The translations under genes were made by a program, and so were the position numbers. Shown piece after piece: positions 37,081 through 50,095 of a stretch of 64,000 nucleotides of DNA. The notes beneath the pieces are model-generated. The model did not search any database, had not been told where the DNA came from, and saw only the letters and a list, made by a program, of their open reading frames with translations. The stretch covers positions 399,296,939 through 399,360,938 of the forward strand of contig NC_081406.1 in assembly GCF_030272615.1 (NCBI RefSeq), in the 5' to 3' direction. Each line of letters starts with the position of its first letter. The first letter of the stretch is position 1. The DNA is from Cryptomeria japonica (taxonomy: Eukaryota; Streptophyta; Pinopsida; Cupressales; Cupressaceae).

Positions 37081-40040
37081 GCATTTTTATATACATGCAG
37101 GCATAAATACATTATCTTTTGGGTGATCATTTATAATAGTGCATTTTATATAAATATATATAAAATGATATACATGAAATCTGTATGTAAATAAAATTAT
37201 ATATTTATATAAATATATATATATTATATGACAGCAACTATGAAATAAATAAGTCCTAGTATTCTGATTTTAGATATATAAAAAAAATAAATGGATTAAT
37301 AATTTCCTAATTCATTTACAACAAGGGTATATTTTTTCCTAAGCAATAATTATACAGGTATTTTATTTCTACCTTCTGCTATATACATGACTAGATTTAA
37401 TAGTTTTACCAGCAACTAAATAATCTAGATTTTATTTAATAAAGACTATATTAGAATTGCGATTATCATTTTTGAAATAAATAAATTTACAGACTTTGCA
37501 AAAATCTACATCAATTAATAAAAGACAGATTTGGATTATCCTAGGCATAAAGTAACTGACTGATCATAGTTAATTTCACACACCAAATTTAACAAGTTAA
37601 AATTTTACATTTACTAGATAAACTATCTATCTAGATACTAATTTCTGAAATAAACGAAAAGATAATTTTTCAGAAACTATTATGTTCTAAAGTGCATTTA
37701 CAAAAAACAGAATTTAAATGATTTATATGCAACCTATAATATGCATGCAACACTAATCTCATTATTTCTCTTTTTTTTTTAAAATTTTGAATGCATAAGA
37801 ATTAAATAACTTTCTTGCTTTGAAATTTAGTAAAAACACATAGGATATAACATTTTGAACTTTGGAAAAATTCTAAATTTATAAATGCACAATTCTTTTC
37901 TGCAATAAATAGCATACTAAAATAATACAACTTTTTTTTTTTTAAGAAAACGTATTTCAAGATAACACTTTTATCACTATACAATGGGTCTCTCATTTCC
38001 AATAAATGAGGACCTTTTTTTTTTTTCCAATAAAAATTACATTTACAAATAAATTTCCTGCAACCAATAACTCCTGCAACCTTCCACTTGTCCTACTCTT
38101 TTCTTCCGACAATCCTACAATGTAAATCAAAACTATGACCATGGACTGCTCACCTCCCAGCCTAGGCTAACTGGTAGCCACCCCCGAGCTCAAAGAACCA
38201 AGCCCTAGATGGGAACAAACATGCAAACACAAAGGGGACAGAATGCACACAAATTCAAACACTCTCCCATCCCGGCTACACTGCACCACACTTTGGTGAT
38301 GACCTTTTTAAGGTCGGTAGTGGACCAATACCCTGAGGAGAATTCCAAGTATGGAAAACATGTAGCCATCTCATGGCACACCAAATACATCAAGAATTGC
38401 AACCCCTTATTCCTTATTCCCCCCAAGGCATTCAAGCCTTATTTCCCTCCTTATGACCCCCATTGCACAAACAACCCATGCAGCAAGGGTCACACAAAAA
38501 TCCCTTGCGATCGCTCTCATAACGAGAGTCTCTCACTCAAGGGTTGTCACTTCTACCACCCATAAGATCCTCCTCTCTCCCAAGAGTAAGAGGTCTTGAT
38601 GACTCCCAAAAACACATACAAAACATAATACAAAATACCAAATGAAATTCCTAAAAGGACATACAAGGAAGCAAATTTTTTTACACCAAAATACTTTCAA
38701 ACACATGCAAAAAGAAGCCATTTAAAGAAGAATACAACCAACCTTAATCTGCCCAAAGGTAGGTTAGTTTTGTTGAGGATGAGCTGCCCAATTCCATGGT
38801 TCTTCTCCTTCTACCCTTAGCCAAAATTCTCTATTCGAAATCTATTCTATTCTTTTCAAAATTTCTCGTCTCCAAAAATGGAGAGTGGATGATTACCCAA
38901 AAATTTTCTAATTCTTGCTTAAGAAGCCCCTTGTGAGAGTTCTCACAAGTTTCTAAAAACTAAATAGGAAGGTAAGATAGAATGGGAAAGGGAACTCTCA
39001 TTCGAAAAGGAAAGTTTACAACTAGGTTCAATCTTCTAATTTTAATTTTCGCACAACTCAGAAAAGTCAATTTTTAGGGTGTCTATAAGGTCACTTGGGA
39101 GTAGAAACTTGCCTTAAATTACCCCTAACCCTTAGGTATACCTTATGGGCTTTAGGAAACCCTATTAAACTACCCCTAGGTGTTCATTTAACCCTTTTTA
39201 AACCCCTCTGAAGTTTATTTTCGGGTCAAACCTATGTTGACCATCCCAAAGATTCTTTACCCCAAGTATTTATGACATCACATTACATTAATTGAAAATA
39301 ACTATAGTTGAACACTTTCGCACCAAGAGACAAAAATAAAAATTCAAATTTAAATCCACACATGTGTCAAGTGACACAAAGAAAACACTTTTACAATTTA
39401 ATACATGAAATAGTCTCTTGGGGGTTTTACACAAATCAATTAAATAACACTTAACACACATGCATCATATACTATTACGAATAAAATACAACACAAACGG
39501 GGTGTTGTCTCTCCGAATAGACAAACCCTGGCTTACGAACATACATAGGTCTAGGTTTGGTTCTTTGTAATATTTCCATGGTCACATGGATAACTTCCTG
39601 TGCATCTCAATTTACACATTAGTAACTTTCAAATAACCACATATAATATAAATCACAAGAATAATAATACACATCATCACTTGCATACAATTTACATCTG
39701 AACAATTTAATACATCTTATATCCAAGCAATTTCACATAAGCAATTCATGCTAATTCTCATAATTTTGATCCACACTTAAACATACATCATAATTCTATT
39801 ATCCTAGTAAAGTCTTGCAAATTCAATAACGACATTTATCACTAAAAATTTATCCTATTCAAATATCATGTAGTGTTCTATATCATAAAGCATATAAATA
39901 AATCCTGAATATATAGCAATGTTATCCAATTCATGAAATCATATAAGTTCTAAATCCAAAATGCATAAAAGTAAGTATTCGTAATAGTCTCAATATAAAA
40001 ACCACTGAAATGTCAGACTGAGTCGAGGTGGGGCCTCACA

Positions 40041-40055
40041 CCCTCCCCCTCTAGG
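40041..40055 (-). other. Element E polypurine tract, overlapping the pol stop codon
   Basis: The minus strand reads CCTAGAGGGGGAGGG directly before TGTGAGG of the 3' LTR. The pol stop TAG (40054-40052) lies inside it, so there is no 3' untranslated gap. Confidence 0.9.
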
Positions 40056-43000
40056 CATGAACTTCCTCCTGGAGTTCATCAAAGAGGTGGGGGTACTCTG
40101 ATCTCATATGTGTTGCATCCTCCCATGAAGCCGTAACCTCATCATATCAATCCCACTGGACCCTAACCTGGTCCAGCTCTCGACCTCGAAGGGCCAGCGT
40201 CCGGCATGCCAAAATGCGAATGGGCTCCAAAGCTAGCTGCCCATCTGACTCCACCTACAAGGCATCCCAATCTAAAATATGAGACTCATCATAGATATAT
40301 TTCCTCAAAACTGATACATGAAACACATCGTGGATGTGTGACAGGCTAGGTGGAAATGCTAAACGATAGGCAACTAGGCCTATCCTCTCAAGAATCTCAA
40401 AAGGTACTACAAAATGAGGTGCAAGCTTAAAACCCTTTTCATAATGGATTGGACTCTTATGCGATGGTACTCTCAAGAAGACTCTGTCTCCAACCAAGTA
40501 GCTATGATCTATCCTCTTTGCATCAGCATATTTCTTCTATCTATCTTGAGCCTCTCTGAGATGCTGCCTAATCAAATCCACCTACTGTTCCATAGCCTGA
40601 ACTATCTCAGGACCAATAGCAACTCTGTCCTCTATGCGATCCCAACTCAAAGGTGTCCTGCAAGGCCTGCCATATAATTCCTGATAGGGTGGCATCCCCA
40701 AAGAAGTGTGATGCCCATTGTTATAGGAAAACTCCACTAAGGGAAGATACTCTTCCCACCTGGTCTGATGATCCATGACGTACATGCGAAGCATATCCTC
40801 TAACACCTGATTAACCCTCTCTATCTGACCATCTGTTTCCGGGTGATAGGCTATACTGAAATTGAGCTTAGTGCCCATAGTTGCCTGTAATGCCCTCCAA
40901 AAGGACAAAGTGAAGAGGGAATCTCTATCAAAAATAATCTTGCGGAGCATGCCATGAAGTCTAACAATGTCTCGTAAGAACACCTATGCTACTGCTAGTG
41001 CCGTGAATGTAGTCTAGACTAGTGAAAAGTGGGCCACTTTGGTTAACTTGTCAACTGTCACCAAGATAGCATCATGGCGACGAGAAGACATAGGAAGACC
41101 AATGATGAAATCCATGGATATAGTATCCCACTTTCACTCTAGTATAGCATAAGACTAGAGAAACCCACCTGGGTGGCGGTGCTCCGCCTTTACTCTCTGA
41201 CACTCGAGGCATCGAGCTACTATCTCAGCAATGAGCTGCCACATTCCTGGCCAATGATATAACTACCTTAAGTCAGCATGCAACTTTTTAACTCCGAGAT
41301 GCACTGCATAAGGAGCTCTATGAGCCTTCATGATAATGAACTCTCACAATCCCCCGGAGGAAGGTACATAAATACACCCTTAGTGGCATAATAGTCCATC
41401 GAACTCCAAAGAATAATCCACATATTTCCCTTCTAGAGTAACCTGAGATCATATTACCTGACCAACCTCTACATACCATCCATCCTCTGGCAAGTGCTAT
41501 AGTATACGGTCTCTCAAATCCGTGCCCATAGATATGGTGTAAACCTTGTGACGTCTCCTACTCAGAGCATCTGCAACTACGTTTTCCTTTCCTTTGATGT
41601 AATGAATGTCAAAATCATATTCGCACAAGAACTCCATCCATCTCCTCTGATGTGCATTAAGGTTTGGCTGAGTGAAAATGTACTGAAGACTCTGATGATC
41701 TGAATGCAACTTGAAGTGATGAACTAAAAGGAAGTGTCTCCACCTCACAAGTGCATGCACTACTGCTGCGAGCTCAAGGTCATGAGTGGGATAATTAAGT
41801 TCATGAGTCTTAAGTTTTCTAGACTCAAAAGCTATAGCCCTACCATCCTGCATAAGAACTGCTCCTAAACCCTCTAGTGAAGCATCTATACAAACCATGA
41901 AGTCAGTTGTGGGATCTAGTACAACAAGGATAGGAGCTCTAATAAGTGCCTTCTTGATTTCTTGAAAGGCCTTCTCGCACTTCTCTATCCACTCAAATTT
42001 CTTCCCTTTACGCTGAAGAGAAGTAATAGGATGTGCGACTCTGGAGAATCCCTCGACAAAACACCGGTAATACCCTGCTAAGCCCATGAAACTCCTGACC
42101 TCTATCACACTGGTTGGCACTGGCCAATCCATAATAGCCCTAATATTTGATGGGTCAACTAAGATCCCATCATCGGAAATAACGTGCCCAAGGTACTTGA
42201 CCTCTGATCGAAAGAAAGCACACTTCGACAAACTACCAAACAACTAGTTATCCCGCAAACACTGCAATACCTGTTTCAGGTGCTCCTCATGCTCCTTCTC
42301 ATTCCGAGAATATATCAGTATATCATCGAGGAACACAATTACAAAATGGTCCAAAAATGTATGGAATAGCCCATTCATGAGGCTCATAAAAACCATTGGG
42401 GCATTCGTAATACCGAATGGGACTATGGTGAACTCATAGTGACCATATCTAGTGCGAAATGTTGTCTTGTGGATATCACTCTCCACTATTCTCAGCTAAT
42501 GGTATCCTGACTTCAGATCTATTTTGGAAAATACCTTGGCACCCTAAAGTTGGTCGAATAAATCATCAATTCTGGGCAAAGGATATCGGTTCTTGATGGT
42601 AACTTTATTTAGCTACTGATAATCCATACATAATCAGAGAGATCCGTCCTTCTTCTTAACGAAGATGACTGGTGCACCCCAAGGGGATACGCTAGGATGA
42701 ATATGACCCTTCTCAAGGAGTTCCTCAAGCTATATTTTGAGTTCATTAAGCTCATTTGTGGTCATCCTATAAGGTGCTCTGGAAACTGGCTCGACTCCTG
42801 GTACTAGGTCTATATGAAAGTCAATCTCTCTATGGGGCGGCATTCCAGGTAACTCTAATGGAAACACATCTGAATATCCCTTAAGGATAGGATGATCATC
42901 AAGCGATGTTTCATTTTCTTCCTCTTCTCCTGTGTCACTAATAGTGATAGCAAAAAGCTGACATCCCTTTTGCATGCTCCGCTTAAGCTGCATTGCAGAG

Positions 43001-43505
43001 ATCATACGAAGAGACATGGGCCTCTGAATCTCAGTGATAACTATGGGCAAACCATGATCATCCACACACTCAATCTTTTTCAGGCGGCAATCCATCTTGG
43101 CTCTGTGGGCATAAAGCCAATCCATGCCAAGTATGATACCGTAAGATCCAAGTGGTGTCACTCTAAGGTCTACTAAAGTGGTGGTCTTGCCAATCTGTAG
43201 TTGACATGCCCTAACCTCTGATTCCACTGACACTCTAGCCCCTGAAGCTAATTCCACTTCCACCTGACACCCTATCTAGTTGCCACTAGCCTGCAATACT
43301 CCACAACCAATGGAGATATAAAGGAGTCAGTAGCTCCTGAATCAAACAAAATAGATACATTGTTACCTTTGATCATACCTATAGACTTGATGACCATGGC
43401 CTGATGCTCAGCCTGGCGGTTGTCAACCGCTGCGAATACCCTATGGGACCTGCCCATATCACCAACTATCGGCTCTGAAGTAGCCATCTCCTGATTCCCT
43501 GCCAT
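40052..43505 (-). pseudogene. Element E pol: protease, RT, RNase H, integrase, chromodomain (broken)
   Basis: Protease has SILFDSGATDSFIS (43400s). A frameshift near 43265 moves to the frame 43263-42730, with LGMDWL and the pre-RT EIDFHIDLVPG. RT carries [11 protein letters not shown] (catalytic DD at 42327-42322). RNase H shows CIDASLEGLGAVLMQDG and ends ENVVADALSRRRH. Integrase has a zinc part with stops, [20 protein letters not shown] and ETDGQIERVNQ (third catalytic residue Glu). A GPF-like module (VPFEILERIG) follows, then RGRELDQVRVQWD and TASWEDATHMRSEYPHLF, a chromodomain-like tail. The FLDD motif and tail point to the Tekay/Del branch. About ten in-frame stops are all TAG or TGA. Confidence 0.93.
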
Positions 43506-44819
43506 CTGACCCTAAGGGCAATCCCTCACCATATGCCCCATGGCTCCACATGTAAAGCAAGTACCCTGTGCCTAAAACTAGGCACCCTGAGGCCTAGAGA
43601 AAGCCTGACCTCCTGTCCTACTGGATCCGCTGTACCCACCCCTAGAGGATTGCTGAGTCCTCACCAGAGGTGTGTACTGTACCTGCGCTCTCTGATCACG
43701 TCTCTGTCCGTAAGTCTGCCACTACTTGGGCTTGGTGCCCTGCTGATACTATGGAGGCTTCTGCCTCTAGTTCTGTGGTGTCTATTGCAGAGGAGGAGGT
43801 TTGGAGAACCCCTGTGAGTTTCAGTTGTTTCCCTTCCCATGTGGTTTCTGGAATCCATAAGTCTGAGGTGTGGGATTTCAGTTCTAAAACCGATCCCTAT
43901 TGTCCTATGGTCTGACCTGAATTTCCTCGGCTATCAGTGCCTTCTCCACGGCAACCCAAAGGCTCTCTAGAGTGGACATCCTAACTGGCCCAGCTATACT
44001 GGCATTTAACCCTCTCATGAAGCGGTTTAATAGAAGTTTCTCATCCTTAAGATAATCTACATAAGGCAACAGTTCAAAGAATTTTCTCTCATATTGGGTT
44101 ACTGATAAGCTTTTTTGTTGGAGGTCATGAAATTCATCTATATGACGCTGTCTAAAATGTTCTGATAGGTACCTCTCATAGAACCTCTCTGTGAATATCT
44201 CCCAAGTGAGAGTATCAGGAACTAATCCACATTTGTACTCTTCCTGTCTCCACCAAGTGGAGGTTGACCCTCTCAATAGATGGACTGCGACATGTGCTTT
44301 TAGGTTGCTCTCGTAAAAACGCAATGCAAAGCACCTCTCAAGACTCAAAAGCCATGCCTCAGCCTCTACCCCATCTGTAGAACCTCCAAAAGACGGTGGC
44401 TGGAGGCGCATGACCTCCCTGATAAGATCCCCTAGATCTCGACGAGCTCTCTCAAAATAAACTGGTTCCACCATTGGAGGTGGTCCAGGTATGTGCACAG
44501 AGTCTGGCTCATTTCCACCCTGACTCTCTATAGGAATAGGAGTTGGGCTCCTGCTTCGTTCTCTATCAACTGATCTATGACTCCTAGAGTCCTAATTTCT
44601 AACCTGAGGGTTCTCTACTGGAATCCTTTCCTGAACTATGCCAATAAGATTCTATATTGCTTCTAAGAGGTTTCGGTTAGGTTCATTTGGCTATTTGGGA
44701 GGTGCTCCTGGGTTCTCTTCTGGAACTGATTCCTCCCTAGCTACCTCTTCGCATGCTATGTGCACACACCTGGGACCCTGTCCGTGCTTGCGAGCTTGTC
44801 GCGTTGTTGGAGGCATCCT
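43506..44819 (-). pseudogene. Element E gag (broken)
   Basis: The start at 44819 gives MPPTTRQARKHGQGP. TAG stops follow at three places before the core. The Gag core (44498-43905) contains LQPPSFGGSTDGVEAEAWL, LLRGSTSTWW and RFYERYLSEHFRQRHIDEF, typical of retrotransposon gag domains. A Gln/Pro-rich linker carries further TAG stops, then an intact knuckle CFTCGAMGHMVRDC (about 43553-43512). It reads into protease in the same frame, so gag and pol were one polyprotein. Confidence 0.92.
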
Positions 44820-44978
44820 AAGAGGAAAAAAAATAAAGTAAAATAAATAACTAATTTCTTTTAGAATAATATTAATTCCATTAAATTAAAATGTCTTATA
44901 AAATCAATTTAACAAAAATAATTTAAATAATCTAAGGCGAAACGTAAGTGGAGTAAGGTTCCTAGTGTGGAAACCTTG

Positions 44979-44990
44979 CTCTGATACCAA
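44979..44990 (-). other. Element E primer-binding site
   Basis: An exact TGGTATCAGAGC on the minus strand, two bases after the 5' LTR end. The same tRNA is used by element C. Confidence 0.95.
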
Positions 44991-45905
44991 AATGTCATGC
45001 CCAAAATTTAGGGCAAGAACGGGATAATTTATTTTTTTTAAAACCATAACTTAGAACATCAATTTAACTAATTTGTAATACTCTACATGTGTTGTCTTAA
45101 CTAAGTTTAGAGTTAACTTTATTCCATTAACACAAGTAAACAAATAATTATTCAAATCAAAAGAGTAATACCAAATTAATTATTATCTTATCTCTTCAAC
45201 TTATTCCAATAGATTAAATTAAATCCAAAGATCTAAATTGCTCGACAAGGGTACTATAAATTTCCAATAGTCATAATTAGCTTTTAGATTCTCAATAAAA
45301 TTATTCCAATCTCCATTTTAGTCCCTTTAGATAAGTAATATTGCCACATAATTTAGTTTCCCCAATGTTAATTTAATACACTGAAAAATAATAATATTTT
45401 GCTTAAATTAAAATATTTCAACTATTTAATTAAGTCATTTATTACTAATTAAAATTTTAAACTAAAACTTACTCCCTCTACTTAATTCAATTTAATCCAT
45501 ACTTAAGATGTGCTCAAATTAATCTAAGTAAGTATGATTAAGCCCACTTGCTTTTATTTATTACAAAAATAATCTCCATTAAATAAATATTTAATCCTAT
45601 AGAAATTCTTTATTCTTTAACTACAACTTTCTATTTCTTAATTACATATATGTGTATATAAATAATTACAACTATTTATATAAACACATATATTGAAAAC
45701 TAAATATTTAAACAATGTAATATTTTCTTTCTAAATTTATTTAGACCAAACCATGCAACCCTAGTTATGGGTTTGCAATATAAAATCTTCCTAAGATTAA
45801 TTTTTTTTTTATTAAATCTAATATCATTACCCTAGCCCTACCCGGGCTAGGGTTTTATACATATATATATATATATATATATTTTTGATTACCCATTTTT
45901 TTTAA

Positions 45906-46155
45906 ACAGGGCCAAATTGATAACCCCCGGGAGGTGGCCATGGCGGAGGAGGGATGCAGTTTGGATGACGGCAAAAATGGCAGAGGCGGCCGATGGGGGG
46001 CTTGCTCCCCACAGGGACGGCGGTGCCGTCGCTATGGGTCGCCGCCCACAGTGGAGGTCGAGGCCTTCCACTGTGGGTTGTGGCCCACAGTGGCGGCTGC
46101 GGCCGCCACTGGGGAGCTCGCGCCCACTGTACAGAAGGGCCGCCCTGCGGGGTAA
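45906..46155 (-). repeat. GC island with CCACTGTG inverted repeat, 5' LTR of E
   Basis: Counterpart of 36541-36800. The 11-bp inverted repeat is at 46045-46055 and 46067-46077, perfectly kept, while surrounding bases differ between the LTRs. Confidence 0.88.
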
Positions 46156-46249
46156 CTGCAAGGGCCGAGACCAACAAAAAGGTTATATTTTTTTTATTTT
46201 TTTTTCAGTTAAAACAAAATTTAAATTGTTATTTTAAAAAAAATATATA

Positions 46250-46353
46250 TAATTATATATTATATATATATATATATAAAAATATATATGTTTATATATA
46301 TATATGTATGTATGTATGTATATATATATACATATGTATGTATATATATATGT

Positions 46354-46397
<44 letters not shown>

Positions 46398-46430
46398 ATG
46401 TATATATGTGTATATATATATATATAAAAT
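46250..46430. repeat. TATA/GTAT microsatellite in 5' LTR of E
   Basis: Mixed TATATA and GTATGTAT runs. All open frames through it are simple-sequence artefacts. Confidence 0.93.
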
Positions 46431-49386
46431 TTTTATATACATGCAGGCATAAATACATTATCTTTTGGTTGATCATTTATAATAGTGCATTTTATATAAA
46501 TATATATAAATGATATACATGAAATCTGTATGTAAATAAAATTATATATTTATATAAATATATATATTTTATATGACAGCAACTATGAAATAAATAGGTC
46601 CTAGTATTCTGATTTTAGATATATAAAAAAAATAAATGGATTAATAATTTCCTAATTCATTTACAGCAAGGGTATACTTTTTCCTAAGCAATAATTATAG
46701 AGGTATTTTCTTTCTACCTTCTATACATGACTAGATTTAATAGTTTTACAAGCAACTAAATAATCTAGATTTTATTTAATAAAGACTATATTAGAATTGC
46801 GATTATCATTTTTGAAATAAATAAATTTACAGACTTTGCAAAAATCTACAGCAATTAATAAAAGACAGATTTGGATTATCCTAGGCATAAAGTAACTGAC
46901 TGATCATAGTTAATTTCACACACCAAATTTAACAAGTTAAAATTTTACATTTACTAGATAAACTATCTATCTAGATACTAATTTCTGAAATAAACGAAAA
47001 GATAATTTTCCAGAAACTATTCTATTCTAAAGTGCATTTACAGAAAACAGAATTTAAATGATTTATATGCAGCCTATAATATGCATGCAACACTAATCTC
47101 ATTATTTCTCTTTTTTTTTTTTTTTTTTGAATGCATAAGATTTAAATAACTTTCTTGCTTTGCAATTTAGTAAAAACACATAGGATATAACATTTTGAAC
47201 TTTGGAAAAATTCTAAATTTATAAATGCACAATTCTTTTCTGCAATAAATAGCATACTAAAATAATACAACTTCTTTTCTTTTAAGAAAACGTATTTCAA
47301 GATAACACTTTTATCACTATACAATGGGTCTCTCATTTCCAATAAATGAGGACCCTTTTTCTTTTTTTTTCAAATAAAAATCACATTTACAAATAAATTT
47401 CCTGCAACCAATAACTCCTGCACCCTTCTACTTGTCCTACTCTTTTCTTCCGACAATCCTACAATGTAAATCAAAACTATGACCATGGACTGCTCACCTC
47501 CTAGCCTAGGCTAACTGGTAGCCACCCCCGAGCTCGAAGAACCAAGCCCTAGATGGGAACAAACATGCAAACACAAAGGGGACAGAATGCACACAAATTC
47601 AAACACACTCCCATCCCGGCTACACTGCACCACACTTTGGTGATGACCTTTTTAAGGGTGGTAGTGGACCAATACCGTGAGGAGAACTACAAGTATGGAA
47701 AACATGTAACCACCTCATGGCACACCAAATACATCAAGAATTGCAACCCCTTATTCCTTATTCCCCCCAAGGCATTCAAGCCTTATTTCCCTCCTTATGA
47801 CCCCATTGCACAAACAGCCCATGCAGCAAGGGTCACACAAAAATCCCTTGTGATCGCTCTCATAACGAGAGTCTCTCACTCGAGGGTTGTCACTTCTACC
47901 ACCCACAAGATCCTCCTCTCTCCCAAGAGTAAGAGGTCTTGATGACTCCCAAAAACACATACAAAACATAATACAAAATACCAAATGAAATTCCCAAAAG
48001 GACATACAAGGAAGCAAAATTTTTTACACCAAAATACTTTCAAACACATGCAAAAAGAAGTCATTTTAAGAAGAATACAACCAACCTTAATCTGCCCAAA
48101 GGTAGGTTAGTTTTGTTGAGGATGAGCTGCCCAATTCCACGGTTCTTCTCCTTCTACCCTTAGCCAAAATTCTCTATTCGAAATCTATTCTATTCTTTTC
48201 AAAATTTCTCGTCTCCAAAAATGGAAAGTGGATGATTACCCACAAATTTTCTAATTCTTGCTTAAGAAGCCCCTTGTGAGAGTTCTCACAAGTTTCTAAA
48301 AACTAAATAGGAAGGTAAGATAGAATGGGAAAGGGAACTCTCATTCGAAAAGGAAAGTTTACAACTAGGTTCAATCTTCTAATTTCAATTTTCGCACAAC
48401 TCAGAAAAGTCAATTTTTAGGGTGTCTAAAAGGTCACTTGGGAGTAGAAACTTGCCTTAAATTACCCCTAACCCTTAGGTATACCTTATGGGCTTTAGGA
48501 AACCCTTTTAAACTACCCCTAGGTGTTCATTTAACCCTTTTTAAACCCCTCTGAAGTTTATTTTCGGGTCAAACCTATGTTGATCATCCCAAAGATTCTT
48601 TACCCAAGGTATTTATGACATCACGTTACATTAATTGAAAACAACTATAGTTGAACACTTTCCCACCAAGAGACAAAAATAAAAATTCAAACTTAAATCC
48701 ACACGTGTCAAGTGACACAAAGAAAACACTTTTACAATTTAATACATGAAATCATCTCTTGGGGGTTTTACACAAATCAATTAAATAACACTTAACACAC
48801 ATTCCTCATATACTGTTACGAATAAAATACAACACAAATGGGGTGTTGTCTCTCCGAATAGACAAACCTTGGCTTACGAACATACATAGGTCTAGGTTTG
48901 GTTCTCCATAATATTTCCATGGTCACATGGATAACTTCTTGCACATCTCAATTTACACATTAGTAACTTTCAAATAACCACATATAATATAAATCACAAG
49001 AATAATAATACACATCATCACTTGCATACAATTTACATCTGAACAATTTAATACATCTTATATCCAAGCAATTTCACATAAGCAATTCATGCTAATTCTC
49101 ATAATTTTGATCCACACTTAAACATACATCATAATTCTATTATCCTAGTAAAGTCTTGGAAATTCAATAACGACATTTATCACCGCAAATTCATCCTATT
49201 CAAAAATTATGTAGTGTTCTATATCATAAAGCATATAAATAAATCCTCAATATATAGCAATGTTATCCAAATCATGAAATCATATAAGTTCTAAATCCAA
49301 AATGCATAAAAATAAGTATTTGTAATAGTCTCAATATAAAAACCACTGAAATGTCAGACTGAGTCGAGGTGGGGCCTCACATCCTG

Positions 49387-49681
49387 CCACCTCAGCTTTG
49401 GCCTTGAAATTCCTATAAATACCCCTCATTTTGGAGCAATATTGATCCCATCTCATATCAGTTTAGGCATCATTACTATAGGCAATTTGCATTTTGATTT
49501 TCTAGTAATTAGATTTGGAATTTATTATAGCATGTTAATCTAGTTTCTTACATCATGTATTTCAAGGAAGGCTTATGGTTTGCGTCTTTGATTTAGTTTT
49601 TCAATTAAGATTTTCAATTATGTTTTTATTTTCTCATTATATGTGCATGCCTCTTGTACTAACCACATTTTTATCATCACA
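49387..49681 (+). repeat. Element D 5' LTR, end of U3, R and U5 after element E
   Basis: Continues the D LTR after E, with TCCTG as the shared duplication copy. It contains the TATA box at 49414-49421 and ends CATCACA at 49681, right before the primer site. Confidence 0.87.
49414..49421 (+). promoter_or_regulatory. TATA box of element D LTR
   Basis: TATAAATA in CCTATAAATACC, in the only LTR part with promoter spacing. Element E now separates it from nearly all of U3; only about 28 bases of U3 remain directly upstream. Confidence 0.75.
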
Positions 49682-49685
49682 TTTA

Positions 49686-49703
49686 TTAGCGCCCACTGTG
49701 AGG
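49686..49703 (+). other. Element D primer-binding site
   Basis: TAGCGCCCACTGTGAGGC lies a few bases after the LTR. It resembles the TGGCGCCCACCGTGGGGC type that I associate with Tat-lineage elements, with changes of the G-to-A and C-to-T kind. The primer tRNA differs from the initiator-Met type of the other elements here. Confidence 0.75.
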
Positions 49704-49906
49704 CCTAGCCCTTTTGATCTTTAACAAGTTTGCTTGCAGGAAATTTCATTGACAGGTTGATTAGCTCTTTCAGAGTGCATATTAGCTCTCTTGGGCTCTA
49801 GAATCGCATTCTTGGCCTCTTTTGTGGCGTTCTAACACCTCAAATGACATTTATGGGAGATTCCTCAACTTTGTTTTTATGTTTTTCTGTACTTTAGCGC
49901 TTCCAG

Positions 49907-50095
49907 TCTATACATTAGCATTCTTGGTATGTATGGTAGCATTTTTGGCACATTTAGCAGCGTTTTCAGTCTGTTTGATAGCATTTTTGGTTTGCAGAAC
50001 AACGTTTCTAGTTTGCAGAACAATGTTCCTGGTGTGCAGAGCAGCGTTCTTGGCACATATGATGGCGTTCTTGGTCAATTTGATGGCGTTTTCAG
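49907..50095 (+). repeat. 21-bp repeat array 1 in D leader (nine units)
   Basis: Exactly nine 21-base units can be laid end to end, most ending in TTGG or CAG after a GCRTTYT core (for example TTTGCAGAACAACGTTTCTA). Units are 50-80 % alike by eye. The period never slips. Confidence 0.88.

Larger units (their letters stand above)
35636..40040 (-). repeat. Element E 3' LTR (4405 bp)
   Basis: It starts TGTGAGGCCCC at 40040 and ends GGGCATGAGA at 35636, where the partner ends GGGCATGACA, so the terminal CA is mutated. It has large homologous blocks with element C LTRs (for example 39060-39240). It also contains TATA-type microsatellites (about 36894-37080), a GC island (36541-36800) and the CCCTAGCC hairpin (36476-36498). 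Confidence 0.93.
35636..49381 (-). mobile_element. Element E: Ty3/gypsy chromovirus (Tekay/Del-like) with 4.4-kb LTRs, minus strand
   Basis: LTRs 44993-49381 (5') and 35636-40040 (3') enclose only 4.95 kb. Flanks are TCTTG (35631-35635) and TCCTG (49382-49386), a 5-bp duplication with one mismatch. The interior codes gag with zinc knuckle, protease, RT (FLDD), RNase H, integrase with GPF-type module and a chromodomain-like end. It is dead through many TAG/TGA stops and one frameshift. In one 100-base comparison the LTRs differ at about four sites. Confidence 0.93.
44993..49381 (-). repeat. Element E 5' LTR (4389 bp)
   Basis: It runs from TGTGAGGCCCC at 49381 to GGGCATGACA at 44993. Homologous throughout to 35636-40040, with the same order of blocks. 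It ends three bases from the primer site. Confidence 0.93.

Noticed and set aside
38209-38565. 118-codon plus-strand frame (also 47553-47942) in E LTRs
   Set aside because: Interrupted differently in the two LTRs, antisense to the element, no domain; the corresponding region of C LTRs is not open.
46234-46513. Tyr/Ile-rich frames
   Set aside because: Translation of TATA/GTAT microsatellites.
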